In this document: piece after piece, positions 8,098-17,767 of the stretch | Layout of the letters: each line of letters opens with the position of its first letter | Position numbering within the stretch: position 1 is the stretch's first letter | From: Massilia sp. UMI-21 | GTDB lineage: Bacteria; Pseudomonadota; Gammaproteobacteria; Burkholderiales; Burkholderiaceae_D | Reading direction: 5' to 3' | DNA length: 64,000 nt | Assembly: GCA_015277795.1 (NCBI GenBank) | Contig: CP063848.1 | Coordinates: forward strand, 372,001-436,000 | The notes under the pieces: generated by a model | Told to the model about the DNA's origin: nothing | Database searches by the model: none | What the model saw: the letters and a program-made list of their open reading frames with translations, nothing else | Made by a program: the position numbers and the translations under genes

Positions 8098-8788
8098 GTT
8101 ATTTCCGATGTGCACATCTTTGCCGATATCGCATCGATGAGAATATGGTATTGGGTGAGCAGGGAGCTGGCGCGTGGTCGGCCGGCAACGCCCTGTACTA
8201 TTCAGTGCCAACTTCCAGATCGGCAAGCGTACACTGACGCGCTCGACGCATGGGGGCGACGAGCGGACGGTAGTGTACCGGAAGCGTCCGTCGAGCTTGA
8301 GCACGTCTGACCGGGTAGGCCAGCCCTTCGCCAGGAATCGGACCCGTGCAGTGTATTGTACTGGCGACCTGCGCTAGAGAGAACGCGACGCTTGCCACAA
8401 CGCGCAGCAGCTCGATTATGCATCGGAAATTGTAATTATTGCAGCTTTTTAGCGTTCAAGGATCTTGCACAGGTGCAAGCTTTGAGTCCGGCAGAGCTGC
8501 GCACGATTCATTTGAGAAATAACTTGAATTTTAGAAAATGATAAAATTTCATTTGCTTGCGCTAGTGAAACAGTCACAGCCGTAGAGCATGAAGACTCGA
8601 AAAAGTGCCTATACGCAACATTCGAACCCGCTGTAGTACACGGAATGTGAAGATGCGGTGTCAAAGGTACATGACACATTCAGATGAATTTTCTACAAGC
8701 CCGCCAGCACGACGTGGTAGTTTAGTAATATTTTTTTATCATTCTGCCTTTCGTGTGGTTACTTTTCGACAAAACACAATTGCTGAGT
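8098..8788. other. Gene-free AT-richer region
   Basis: About 690 bases in which I see no gene with credible coding character. GC content falls clearly from about 8420 onward. Together with the promoter at 8789-8816 it separates the left flank from the exopolysaccharide block. Confidence 0.6.
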
Positions 8789-8816
8789 TTGCACGGCTGA
8801 GCTTCCGTGCTATAGT
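8789..8816 (+). promoter_or_regulatory. Sigma-70 promoter of the sugar-nucleotide block
   Basis: TTGCAC (8789-8794) and TATAGT (8811-8816) are 16 bases apart in AT-rich DNA. Start of transcription would be near 8823, giving a 40-base leader before the ATG at 8863. Confidence 0.6.
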
Positions 8817-8862
8817 AAAGTTAGCATAATAGCAAAATCTAATTCTTGAACGGAACCCGATT

Positions 8863-10152
8863 ATGAAAGCAGATGAAGTCGTCGCAGTAGTAGGACTCGG
8901 ATATGTCGGCTTGCCGCTGGCAGTTGAATTCGGCAAAAAAGGGCGGACTATCGGCTTCGACCTGTCCGCGAGCAAGATCGAGAACTATAAACGTTTCGTC
9001 GACCCGACCGGTGAAGTCTCGAGCGAGCAGCTGAAGGAGTCGCGTCACCTGGAAGTGACCACCGACCCAGCCATGCTGGCCCAGGCCGACTATATCGTGG
9101 TGGCGGTCCCGACCCCGGTCGACATCGCGCATAATCCGGATTTCACCCCGCTGATCGGCGCCAGCAAGTCGGTCGGCGCCAATATGAAGCGCGGCGCCGT
9201 GGTCGTCTACGAATCCACCGTGTACCCGGGCGCGACCGAAGACGTCTGCATCCCGATCCTGGAGCAGCAGTCGGGCCTGAAGTGGAAAGAAGACTTCCAC
9301 GTCGGCTTCTCGCCGGAGCGCATCAACCCGGGCGACAAGGAACACACCCTGACCACCATCCTGAAGGTGGTGTCGGGCGACGACGACGCCTCCCTCGAGC
9401 GCATCGCCCAGCTGTACGAATCGGTGATCACCGCCGGCGTCTACCGCGCCTCCAGCATCAAGGTGGCCGAGGCCGCGAAGGTCATCGAGAACACCCAGCG
9501 CGACCTGAACATCGCCCTGATGAACGAACTGGCCATCATCTTCGACAAAGTCGGCATCGACACCCTCGAAGTACTGAAGGCAGCCGGCACCAAGTGGAAC
9601 TTCCTGCCGTTCCGCCCGGGCCTGGTCGGCGGGCACTGCATCGGCGTGGACCCGTACTACCTGACCCACAAGGCCGAGATGCTCGGCTACCACCCGCAGG
9701 TGATCCTGGCCGGCCGCCGCATCAACGACGGCATGGCCAAGTTCGTGGCCGAGAAGACCGTCAAGTCGATGATCTCGTCGGGCTTCCACGTCAAGGGCTC
9801 CAAGGTCAACGTCATCGGCCTGACCTTCAAGGAAAACTGCCCCGACCTGCGCAACTCGAAAGTGGCCGACATCGTCCACGAACTCGAGAGCTACGGCTGC
9901 GAAGTGCACGTGTTCGACCCGCAGGCCGAGGCCGAGGAAGCGCAGCACGAATACGGCATCACGCTGCAAAGCTGGGACAGCCTGCCGAAAGCCGATGCTG
10001 TTGTGGTCGCCGTACCACACAAAGAAGTGTTGGCGCTTTCTCTGGCTGACTTCCAGTCCAAGCTCAACGAGAATGGCTGCTTCATCGACGTGAAATCGCA
10101 GTTCGATCCGAAAGCGCTGCAGGAAGCCGGCTACTGCGTCTGGCGCCTGTAA
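8863..10152 (+). CDS. tviB: UDP-GlcNAc/UDP-sugar 6-dehydrogenase (TviB/WbpA type)
   Basis: A 429-residue nucleotide-sugar dehydrogenase that would oxidise C6 of a UDP-hexose or UDP-HexNAc to the uronic acid with two NAD+. Residues 11-16 (GLGYVG) form the Rossmann dinucleotide motif; Cys259 in GGHCIGVDPYYL is the catalytic cysteine. The overall pattern (VPTPVD, ESTVYPG, NTQRDLNIALMNE) matches the Vi-antigen TviB/WbpA branch more than UDP-glucose dehydrogenase. It is the first gene of the plus-strand block and is followed by a TviC-type epimerase, as in Vi antigen loci, so UDP-GalNAcA is a reasonable inferred product. The cytoplasmic product feeds the polymer made by the downstream glycosyltransferases. 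Confidence 0.88.
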   Translation: MKADEVVAVVGLGYVGLPLAVEFGKKGRTIGFDLSASKIENYKRFVDPTGEVSSEQLKESRHLEVTTDPAMLAQADYIVVAVPTPVDIAHNPDFTPLIGASKSVGANMKRGAVVVYESTVYPGATEDVCIPILEQQSGLKWKEDFHVGFSPERINPGDKEHTLTTILKVVSGDDDASLERIAQLYESVITAGVYRASSIKVAEAAKVIENTQRDLNIALMNELAIIFDKVGIDTLEVLKAAGTKWNFLPFRPGLVGGHCIGVDPYYLTHKAEMLGYHPQVILAGRRINDGMAKFVAEKTVKSMISSGFHVKGSKVNVIGLTFKENCPDLRNSKVADIVHELESYGCEVHVFDPQAEAEEAQHEYGITLQSWDSLPKADAVVVAVPHKEVLALSLADFQSKLNENGCFIDVKSQFDPKALQEAGYCVWRL

Positions 10153-10233
10153 TCCACACGCCCTGCACCCGCCGCAGCGCATGTGCGCTGCGGCAACGCC
10201 GGCATCCCCGGTGTGACCGAGAAAGTGTTCGAA

Positions 10234-11295
10234 GTGAATAAGTTTCAAGACGTCCAGCAACACCTGCTGCAGCAACGCCATCACTGGCTCGTGACCGGTG
10301 CGGCCGGCTTCATCGGTTCGAATCTGGTCGAAGCGCTGCTCCGGCTTGGCCAGCGGGTCACCGGCCTGGATAATTTTGCGACCGGACACCGCCATAATCT
10401 CGATCAGGTCCGTGAGGCGGTCGGTCCCGAAGCCTGGGAACGTTTCGTCTTCATCGAAGGCGATATCCGCAGCGAGGCCGACTGCGCCCGCGCCTGCGCC
10501 GGCACCGACTTCGTCCTGCACCAGGCGGCGCTGGGGTCGGTCTCGCGTTCGATCGACAACCCGATCGGCACCAACGAGACCAACGTCACCGGCTTCCTCA
10601 ACATGCTGGTCGCGGCACGCGACGCGAAAGTGAAGCGCTTCGTCTACGCTGCGTCGAGCTCGACCTACGGCGACCATCCGGCCCTGCCCAAGGTCGAGGA
10701 CCGCATCGGCAGCCCGCTGTCGCCGTATGCGGTGACCAAGTACGTCAACGAGCTGTACGCGAACGTGTTCGGCCGCACCTACGGCATGGAGTCGATCGGC
10801 CTGCGCTACTTCAACGTATTCGGCCCGCGCCAGGACCCGAACGGCGCCTATGCCGCCGTGATCCCGCAATGGGTGGCGGCGCTGATCCGCAACGACGAGC
10901 TGCGCATCAACGGCGACGGCGAGACCAGCCGCGACTTTTGCTACATCGATAACGTGGTGCAGGCCAACCTGCTGTCGGCGCTGGCGCCAGGCGATGCGGC
11001 CAACCAGGTCTACAACATCGCGGTCAACGAACGCACCAGTCTGAACCAGCTGTACGGCATGATGCGCACGCTGCTGCGGGAGCGTTTCCCGCACCTCGAC
11101 GCGCACCAGCCGAAGTACGTCGACTTCCGCCGCGGCGACGTACGGCATTCGCAGGCCGACATCGGCAAAGCGGCCAGCCTGCTGGGCTACCAGCCGACGC
11201 ACAAGATCGGCGAGGGCTTGCAACAGGCAATGGCGTGGTACGTGCAGTCGCTCGCGCCATCGGGGGATACACATGCACAAGCAAGTACGCAATAA
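10234..11295 (+). CDS. tviC: NAD-dependent UDP-sugar 4-epimerase (TviC/WbpP type)
   Basis: Extended short-chain dehydrogenase of 353 residues. The Rossmann motif TGAAGFIG (21-28), an SSS active-site segment near 141-143 and the catalytic Tyr165-x3-Lys169 are all present. The family interconverts UDP-GlcNAc(A) and UDP-GalNAc(A). I chose the GTG at 10234 because it gives the usual N-terminus (about 17 residues before WLVTG) with GAGAAAG a few bases upstream; an ATG at 10183 would add 17 residues without family support. It lies 81 bases after the dehydrogenase and probably shares its transcript. Confidence 0.85.
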   Translation: MNKFQDVQQHLLQQRHHWLVTGAAGFIGSNLVEALLRLGQRVTGLDNFATGHRHNLDQVREAVGPEAWERFVFIEGDIRSEADCARACAGTDFVLHQAALGSVSRSIDNPIGTNETNVTGFLNMLVAARDAKVKRFVYAASSSTYGDHPALPKVEDRIGSPLSPYAVTKYVNELYANVFGRTYGMESIGLRYFNVFGPRQDPNGAYAAVIPQWVAALIRNDELRINGDGETSRDFCYIDNVVQANLLSALAPGDAANQVYNIAVNERTSLNQLYGMMRTLLRERFPHLDAHQPKYVDFRRGDVRHSQADIGKAASLLGYQPTHKIGEGLQQAMAWYVQSLAPSGDTHAQASTQ

Positions 11296-11312
11296 GAATC
11301 GGGGAGGCTACT

Positions 11313-12716
11313 GTGTTCAGGATCTCTAACCATTACGTATCGAAGATCGTTTTCCTGCTGCTGTTCGTCGAAGTGCTGGTGCTGCTGGGGGCAGCCTACA
11401 TCGGCGCGGCAGTGCGCATGCTCGAGTTCGGCGACGCCGCTGCGGCGGCCCATCTCGACCATTTCTTCACGTCGGCGGTGGCGTTCACGGTGGCGATCAT
11501 CTTCAGCATGAGCGCGATGGGCATGTACCAGCTCGACTTCGACGAAGGCCTGCGCCATCCCTTCTTCATGAAGCTGATGCCGTCCTTCCTGATGGGCTTC
11601 GCGATCCTGGCGCTGGTGTTCTACATGGCGCCGGAACTGTCCTTCGGGCGCGGCACCATGGCCCTGGTCTTCATCCTGGCCGGCACCGGCATCTTCCTGG
11701 CGCGGATGGCCTTCTTCAAGTCGTCCGAGGCGCGCTTCCTGCAGTCGCGCATCATGTTCCTGGGCAGCGGTCCGCTGGCCAAGGAGTGCAGCGAGCTGGC
11801 GCAGAAGAATTCGAATTATCACCGCTATAACATCGCCGGTTTCGTTCCGAGCGCCGGCGAGGAACTGTGCGTACCGTCGGATAACCTGCTGAAGGTGCGC
11901 GACGGCGATTCGCTGGTGTCGCTGGTGCGCCAGCACAACGTGTCGGAAATCGTGGTGTCGGTGCAGAACCGCCGCGGCGGCTTCCCGATCAAGGAACTGC
12001 TCGACTGCAAGCTGCAAGGCATCCGCGTCACCGACGCCGCCACCTTCTTCGAACGCGAGACCTGCCAGATCCGCGTCGACTCCCTCCAGCCTTCCTGGCT
12101 GGTGTTCGGCGGCGGCTTCGACCAGAGTTTCGCGCGCACCTTCATGAAGCGCAGCTTCGACCTGGTGTGCAGCCTCCTGATCCTGATCATGACGCTGCCG
12201 CTGATGCTGCTGGCCGCACTGCTGGTGAAGCTCGAAGACGGCGGCCCGGTGTTCTACTCGCAGGAGCGGGTGGGCAAGGATGGCAAGACCTTCCGCGTCC
12301 ACAAGTTCCGCAGCATGCGCGCCGATGCCGAGAAGAGCGGCAAGCCGCAGTGGGCCGCCAAGAACGACCCGCGCGTCACCCGCTTCGGCAACTTCATGCG
12401 CAAGACCCGCATCGACGAACTGCCGCAGATCCTCAACGTGTTCAAGGGCCAGATGTCCTTCGTCGGCCCGCGTCCGGAACGTCCTTATTTTGTCGAGCAG
12501 CTGATCGAAGTGGTCCCGTATTACAACGTGCGCCACAGCGTCAAGCCGGGCATCACCGGCTGGGCCCAGGTGCGCTACGGCTACGGTTCCTCGGCCGAGG
12601 ATGCGCTGCAGAAGCTGCAGTACGACCTGTACTACGTCAAGAACAACAGCCTCTTCCTCGACGTCCTTGTCCTGATCAACACGCTCAAGGTCGTCCTGCT
12701 CCGCCGCGGCCAGTGA
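11313..12716 (+). CDS. XrtA-type initiating sugar transferase (EpsB-like)
   Basis: A 467-residue protein. Several N-terminal membrane segments precede a soluble region, one further helix (near LILIMTLPLMLLAALLV) and the bacterial sugar transferase domain. That domain carries KFRSMRADAE, KTRIDELPQ and FVGPRPERP. It should transfer a sugar-1-phosphate from a UDP-sugar to undecaprenyl phosphate, starting the repeat unit at the inner membrane. It matches the PEP-CTERM/EpsH1-associated subfamily of polyprenyl glycosylphosphotransferases. The GTG start at 11313 is fixed by GGGGAGG five bases upstream. It follows the epimerase by 17 bases. Confidence 0.88.
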   Translation: MFRISNHYVSKIVFLLLFVEVLVLLGAAYIGAAVRMLEFGDAAAAAHLDHFFTSAVAFTVAIIFSMSAMGMYQLDFDEGLRHPFFMKLMPSFLMGFAILALVFYMAPELSFGRGTMALVFILAGTGIFLARMAFFKSSEARFLQSRIMFLGSGPLAKECSELAQKNSNYHRYNIAGFVPSAGEELCVPSDNLLKVRDGDSLVSLVRQHNVSEIVVSVQNRRGGFPIKELLDCKLQGIRVTDAATFFERETCQIRVDSLQPSWLVFGGGFDQSFARTFMKRSFDLVCSLLILIMTLPLMLLAALLVKLEDGGPVFYSQERVGKDGKTFRVHKFRSMRADAEKSGKPQWAAKNDPRVTRFGNFMRKTRIDELPQILNVFKGQMSFVGPRPERPYFVEQLIEVVPYYNVRHSVKPGITGWAQVRYGYGSSAEDALQKLQYDLYYVKNNSLFLDVLVLINTLKVVLLRRGQ

Positions 12717-12804
12717 GCGGCGAACTCCAGTCCCGCCCGGCGCACCGGTGCGCCGGGCCGACGCGAGCCTTGTTCCTCCCTTCCGGCGCCGCCAGGCTAC
12801 TCCC

Positions 12805-14898
12805 ATGGACGATGTTTCCCTGACCAGTATCGCGGCCTACAGCTACGCGCTGGTGGCCGTGTGCTTCCTTGTGCTGGGCGCACCGCTGGCGGTGCGCCAG
12901 CGGCGCCGGCACGATGTGGCGCTCGGCCTGGCCTGCCTGTCGAGCGTCCTGTGGGGCGCGACCCTGGCCTGGGAAGCCGCGTACGGCGACATCTGGTCGC
13001 CGCTGGCCGACAGCACCGAATTGCTGCGCAACGCCGCCTGGTCGGTGTTCCTGCTGGTCCTGCGCGGCCATTTCACCGATCCCGCCAGCCGGATGCCGCT
13101 GCGCCTGCAGCCGGTGCTGGTGCTGGGCGCGTTCGCCTATCTCGCCTGCCTGGCCGCCGCCGCCGGCGGCTGGCTGAGCCTGGGACTGGCCGAGCGCCCG
13201 GGAGCATTGCCGATCGCGCTGCGGGTTGCGATGGCGGTGACCGGCATGCTGCTGGTCGAACTGGTGTACCGCAACCGCACCATGCACGAACGCTGGGCCG
13301 TGAAGTTCGCCTGCCTCGGCATCGGCGCCATGTTCGCCTATGATTTCTATCTCTACAGCCACACGCTGCTGTTCCGCAGCGTCGACACCGACATCTGGGC
13401 CGCGCGCGGCCTGATCAACGCGCTGACCGTGCCCCTGATCGCGGTCTCGCTCGGGCGCAGCAAGCTTTGGTCCTCGCCGCTGGCGGTGTCGCGCCGCGCC
13501 ATGTTCCATTCGGCCACGCTGTTCGGTTCCGCCCTCTACCTGCTGGCGATGGGTTCGGCCGGCTACTACTTGCGTTATTTCGGCGGCAACTGGGGCACGG
13601 TGATGCAGGTGACCTTCCTGTTCGGGGCCGTGATCCTGCTGGCCGGGGTGCTGTTTTCGGGCAGCTTCCGGGCGCGCCTGAAGGTCTTCATCAGCAAGCA
13701 CTTCTACCGCTACAACTACGATTACCGCGAAGAGTGGATGCGCTTCACGCGCACCCTGTCCAAGCCGGGCCCGGACCTGGGCGAGCGCGTCATCGAGGCG
13801 GTGGCGGCACTGGTCGAGAGCCCGGGCGGCGCGTTGTGGCAGCGGCGCGAGTCGGGCCACTACGAACCGGTGGCGCACTGGCAGGTGCCGGCGCTGGCGG
13901 CGCGCGAAGCGGCCGCGTCGCCGTTCTGCCAGTTCCTCGAGGCCAGCCAATGGGTGATCGACCTGCACGAATATGCGCACAGCCCCGACAAGTACGAGGC
14001 CCTGGTGCTGCCCGAATGGCTGGGCGAGTATCCGCGCGCCTGGCTGGTGGTGCCGCTGATGCTGCACGCGCGCCTGTTCGGCTTCGTGCTGTTGCAGAAC
14101 CCGCGCAGCCCCGTCAAGCTGAACTGGGAAGTCATCGACGTGCTCGAGATCGCGGGCAGCCAGGCCGCCAGCCAACTGGCGCAACAGGACGCCGCCCGCG
14201 CGCTGATGGTGGCGCGCCAGTTCGAATCCTTCAACCGCATGTCGACCTTCGTCGTGCACGACCTGAAGAACCTGGTGCTGCAGCTTTCCCTGATGAACGC
14301 CAACGCCGCCAAGCACAAGGACAACCCCGAGTTCCAGGCCGACATGCTGGAAACGGTCGACTATTCGGTGCAGAAGATGAAGATCATGCTGCAAAAGCTC
14401 GGCCGCACCGAGTCCCAGGAGCAGCCGCTGGCGCTGGCGCTGGACCAGGTGGTCAGCCAGGCGGTGGCGCTGAAGGCCGCCTTCGAGCCGCGCCCGGTGA
14501 TGGCGGTCGAGGATGCATCGCTGCGCGTGCTGGCCGACCGCGAGCGTCTCGAGCGGGTGGTGGGGCACCTGATCCAGAACGCAATCGAGGCCACGCCGCG
14601 CACCGGCAGCGTCAGGATTCGCCTGGCGCGCGAGGCCGGGCATGCCATGATCGAGATCGTCGACACCGGCGAAGGCATGAGCGACGACTTCATCCGCGAG
14701 CGCCTGTTCAAGCCCTTCGAGTCGACCAAGTCGGCCGGCATGGGCATCGGGGTGTTCGAGAGCCGTGAATACATCAATGAACTGGGCGGCAGCCTGGAGG
14801 TGAGCAGCACGCCGGGCGCCGGCACCACCTTCCGGGTGCTGCTGCCGCTTCACCAACAAGAAACGCCGGCGGACCAGCGCATCCAGCGCGCCGCCTGA
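12805..14898 (+). CDS. prsK: XrtA/PEP-CTERM system histidine kinase PrsK
   Basis: A 697-residue sensor kinase. A long N-terminal membrane domain with roughly eight or more helices (to about residue 295) is followed by a GAF-like region. The dimerisation/phosphoacceptor segment FVVHDLKN has His485. The C-terminal ATPase carries the N box (HLIQNAIEATP), G1 (DTGEGM) and G2 (GMGIGVF). Architecture and length match PrsK, the kinase paired with PrsR in exosortase A organisms. PrsR follows 13 bases downstream, so the pair is co-transcribed. Signal sensed is unknown. Confidence 0.92.
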   Translation: MDDVSLTSIAAYSYALVAVCFLVLGAPLAVRQRRRHDVALGLACLSSVLWGATLAWEAAYGDIWSPLADSTELLRNAAWSVFLLVLRGHFTDPASRMPLRLQPVLVLGAFAYLACLAAAAGGWLSLGLAERPGALPIALRVAMAVTGMLLVELVYRNRTMHERWAVKFACLGIGAMFAYDFYLYSHTLLFRSVDTDIWAARGLINALTVPLIAVSLGRSKLWSSPLAVSRRAMFHSATLFGSALYLLAMGSAGYYLRYFGGNWGTVMQVTFLFGAVILLAGVLFSGSFRARLKVFISKHFYRYNYDYREEWMRFTRTLSKPGPDLGERVIEAVAALVESPGGALWQRRESGHYEPVAHWQVPALAAREAAASPFCQFLEASQWVIDLHEYAHSPDKYEALVLPEWLGEYPRAWLVVPLMLHARLFGFVLLQNPRSPVKLNWEVIDVLEIAGSQAASQLAQQDAARALMVARQFESFNRMSTFVVHDLKNLVLQLSLMNANAAKHKDNPEFQADMLETVDYSVQKMKIMLQKLGRTESQEQPLALALDQVVSQAVALKAAFEPRPVMAVEDASLRVLADRERLERVVGHLIQNAIEATPRTGSVRIRLAREAGHAMIEIVDTGEGMSDDFIRERLFKPFESTKSAGMGIGVFESREYINELGGSLEVSSTPGAGTTFRVLLPLHQQETPADQRIQRAA

Positions 14899-14911
14899 CA
14901 GAGGAAACAAC

Positions 14912-16273
14912 GTGAGCCAGACCAAACCGAAACTCTTGATCATCGAGGACGATCCCGGCGTGCAGAAACAGCTGCGCTGGAGCCTCGACGCCTACGACGT
15001 GGTGGTGGCCGGCGACCGCGAGGCGGCGCTGGCCCAGATCCGGCGCCACGAGCCGGCCGTGTGCACCATGGACCTCGGCCTGCCGCCCGACCCGGACGGC
15101 TCGACCGAAGGCCTGGCGACGCTGCAGCAGATCCTGGCGCTGGCGCCGGACACCCGCGTCATCGTCCTGACCGGCAACCAGGACCACACCAACGCAGTCA
15201 AGGCGATCGGCCTGGGCGCCTACGACTTCCACCACAAGCCTTGCGACCCGGAAGTGCTGAACCTGGTGATCCAGCGCGCTTTCTTCCTGCATAACCTGCA
15301 GCAGGAGAATCGCCGCATGCAGCAGGCCCAGGCCGACTCGCCGCTGGCCGGCGTGATCTCGCGCGATCCGGGCATGTCGAAGGTCTGCCGCAACATCGAG
15401 AAGGTGGCGCCGACCTCGGCTTCGGTGATGCTGCTGGGCGAATCGGGCACCGGCAAGGAAGTGCTGGCGCGCGCCCTGCACCAGTTGTCGCCGCGCGCCA
15501 AGGAGCGCTTCATGGCGATCAATTGCGCGGCGATTCCCGAGAACCTGCTCGAGAGCGAACTGTTCGGCTACGAAAAGGGCGCCTTCACCGGCGCGGCCAA
15601 GCAGACCAAGGGCAAGGTCGAACTGGCGCACGGCGGCACCTTCTTCCTCGACGAAGTGGGCGACCTGCCGATGGCGCTGCAGGCCAAGCTGCTGCGCTTC
15701 CTGCAGGAGCGCGTGATCGAGCGCATCGGCGGCCACGAGGAAATCCCGGTGGACGTGCGCATCGTCTGCGCGACCCATCAGAAACTCAAGGAACTGTGCG
15801 CCCAGGGCCGCTTCCGCGAAGACTTGTATTACCGCCTGTCCGAAATCGTGGTGACCATTCCGCCGCTGCGCCAGCGCGAGGGCGATAGCGCGCTGCTGGC
15901 CCACCACTTCAAGAACAAGTTCTGTGCCGCGGAAGGGCGCTCCTCGCTGCATTTCGCACCCGATGCGATCGCCGCGATCGAGGCCTACCCGTGGCCGGGC
16001 AACGTGCGCGAAATGGAAAACTACATCAAGCGCGCGGTCATCATGGCCGACGGGAATACCATCGTGGCCGACGACCTCGGGCTGCCGGGCGAAGGCGCGG
16101 AAGAAGAACCGATCAACCTGCGCCAGGTGCGCGACGAGGCCGAGTACAAGGCCATCGTCAAGGCGCTGGCCCGGGTCGACGGCAACATCGTCAAGGCCTC
16201 GGAAGTGCTGGGCGTGAGCCGCCCGACCCTGTACGACCTGTTGTCGCGGCACGGTATCAAGGCCGGCGCATGA
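14912..16273 (+). CDS. prsR: PEP-CTERM-box sigma-54 response regulator PrsR
   Basis: A 453-residue NtrC-type regulator. The receiver domain has an acidic pocket (EDD) and phosphoacceptor Asp54 (TMDLGLPP). The AAA+ domain has Walker A GESGTGKE (176-183), the sigma-54 contact loop GAFTGA and [11 protein letters not shown] Fis-type helix-turn-helix ([20 protein letters not shown]) closes the protein. PrsR with RpoN is known to switch on PEP-CTERM protein genes in floc-forming betaproteobacteria. Two good -24/-12 elements elsewhere in this window (49568-49584, 54352-54369) are natural targets. Its last codons overlap the next start as ATGA. Confidence 0.94.
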   Translation: MSQTKPKLLIIEDDPGVQKQLRWSLDAYDVVVAGDREAALAQIRRHEPAVCTMDLGLPPDPDGSTEGLATLQQILALAPDTRVIVLTGNQDHTNAVKAIGLGAYDFHHKPCDPEVLNLVIQRAFFLHNLQQENRRMQQAQADSPLAGVISRDPGMSKVCRNIEKVAPTSASVMLLGESGTGKEVLARALHQLSPRAKERFMAINCAAIPENLLESELFGYEKGAFTGAAKQTKGKVELAHGGTFFLDEVGDLPMALQAKLLRFLQERVIERIGGHEEIPVDVRIVCATHQKLKELCAQGRFREDLYYRLSEIVVTIPPLRQREGDSALLAHHFKNKFCAAEGRSSLHFAPDAIAAIEAYPWPGNVREMENYIKRAVIMADGNTIVADDLGLPGEGAEEEPINLRQVRDEAEYKAIVKALARVDGNIVKASEVLGVSRPTLYDLLSRHGIKAGA

Positions 16274-17751
16274 AGCGCGGCGTCAGGCGCGGCCTGCTGC
16301 TGGCGGCCGTGCCGGCGCTGGCTGGCCTGGCAGTCGCCGCCGCCGGCTTGCTGTACCTGCAGGACAAGGGCATCACGCCGCGCGCGCTCGCACCCTACGT
16401 CGAGAAACGCGCCGCCGGCCACAACGAGATCATCACGGGCACCGGCAACTGGCTCGGCGCCGCGCTGCGCGGGCTGGACCGCGGCGATCCCACCCGCTAC
16501 GCACTGCCGGCGCTGAAGGTCGGCGCCCAGCCCGTGCCGGTCCCGGCGGCCGAGGCGACCGCCGACGCGGTCAAGCTGGTGCGTTCGGTGCCCGAGGCGC
16601 AACGCGCCTTCGCGCAAGCCGTCTCCGGCGACATCATCCGCTTCGCGCCGGGCGTCTACCGGATCACCGCCCCCTTGGCCGCCACCCGGCCGGGCGTGGC
16701 GGGCGTGCCGATCGTGGTGCGCGCCGAGCGCCCGGGCAGCGTGGTGCTGGAAGTCGCGAACAGCGTCGGCATCGTGGTGGCGGCGCCCTACTGGCGTTTC
16801 GAGAACCTCGAGATCCGCGGCGCCTGCGCCCGGGCGGGGGCCTGCGAGCATGCCTTCCACGTGGTCGGCAAGGGCGCCCACTTCGTCGCGCGCAACAACC
16901 GCATCCTCGACTTCAACGCCCACTTCAAGATCAACGGCAACCGCAACGGCTTTCCCGACCATGGTGTGATCGAAGCGAACACCCTGAGCAATACGGCGCC
17001 GCGCCGGACCAGCAATCCGGTCACGCCGATCGACCTGGTGGCGGCCAGCGACTGGACCATCCGTGCCAACCTGATCACCGATTTCGTCAAGGCCCAGGGC
17101 GACCGGATCAGCTATGGCGCCTTCGCCAAGGGAGCCGCGGCGCGCACCGTATTCGAACGCAATGTGGTGCTGTGCGAGCAGAAGCTGCAGGGGATGCCGG
17201 GACAGCGGGTCGGGCTCTCGTTCGGCGGCGGCGGCACTGGCCGCCAGTACTGCCGCGACGGGCGCTGCATCACCGAGCACGAAGCGGGCATCATGCGCGC
17301 CAACCTGGTCGCCGCGTGTTCCGACGCCGGCGTCTACGTCAACAGCGCTGCCGGCTCGCGGCTGGTGGACAACACCCTGCTCGACACCGCCGGGGTGCAG
17401 GTGCGCTACCCGGAGAGCAGCGCCGAGCTGGATGGCAATCTGATCGACGGTCCGGTGACGAGCCGCAATGGCGGCCTCCTCAGGCTGGGCGACAACCGCA
17501 GCAGTTCGGTGGCGGCCATGTATGCGGGCCTGCATCCGCAGCGCGGCCTGTTTGCCGCGCCCGATGCCTTCGATTTGCGCTGGGACGGCGAGCCGCCGCG
17601 TCGAACGACCCGTACATCGTCGGTGGATTTGTGCGGCGCGCGCCGTCCGGCGACGCAGGCCTACGGCGCCTTCGAGGATTTCGCGGCCTGCCTGCTAGCG
17701 CCCACGGCAGTTTCTTCCGCCGGCACGGCGCCGAACAGCACCGCTCACTGA
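16270..17751 (+). CDS. Secreted right-handed parallel beta-helix protein
   Basis: A 493-residue protein beginning [19 protein letters not shown], a signal peptide or N-terminal anchor. From about residue 110 it shows repeated short strands with N, D and G turns (FENLEIRG, FVARNNRILDF, HGVIEANTLSN, RTVFERNVVL). This is typical of parallel beta-helix carbohydrate-active proteins such as chondroitinase-B-like lyases or C5-epimerases. No certain catalytic residues can be named. The start overlaps the prsR stop (ATGA), so it is translated with the kinase/regulator pair and is likely part of the exopolysaccharide pathway, perhaps as lyase or epimerase. Confidence 0.65.
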   Translation: MKRGVRRGLLLAAVPALAGLAVAAAGLLYLQDKGITPRALAPYVEKRAAGHNEIITGTGNWLGAALRGLDRGDPTRYALPALKVGAQPVPVPAAEATADAVKLVRSVPEAQRAFAQAVSGDIIRFAPGVYRITAPLAATRPGVAGVPIVVRAERPGSVVLEVANSVGIVVAAPYWRFENLEIRGACARAGACEHAFHVVGKGAHFVARNNRILDFNAHFKINGNRNGFPDHGVIEANTLSNTAPRRTSNPVTPIDLVAASDWTIRANLITDFVKAQGDRISYGAFAKGAAARTVFERNVVLCEQKLQGMPGQRVGLSFGGGGTGRQYCRDGRCITEHEAGIMRANLVAACSDAGVYVNSAAGSRLVDNTLLDTAGVQVRYPESSAELDGNLIDGPVTSRNGGLLRLGDNRSSSVAAMYAGLHPQRGLFAAPDAFDLRWDGEPPRRTTRTSSVDLCGARRPATQAYGAFEDFAACLLAPTAVSSAGTAPNSTAH

Positions 17752-17767
17752 GCAAGCAGGGCCGGTG

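Noticed and set aside
8356..8829. Short frames in the gap before the EPS block
   Set aside because: No ribosome sites, biased composition or membrane segments; AT-rich promoter DNA explains them.
8839..11292. Minus-strand open frame of about 815 codons
   Set aside because: Antisense to the TviB- and TviC-like genes, which carry clear catalytic motifs.
12685..16252. Long minus-strand open frames opposite prsK and prsR
   Set aside because: No recognisable domains; the sense strand encodes a complete kinase and regulator.
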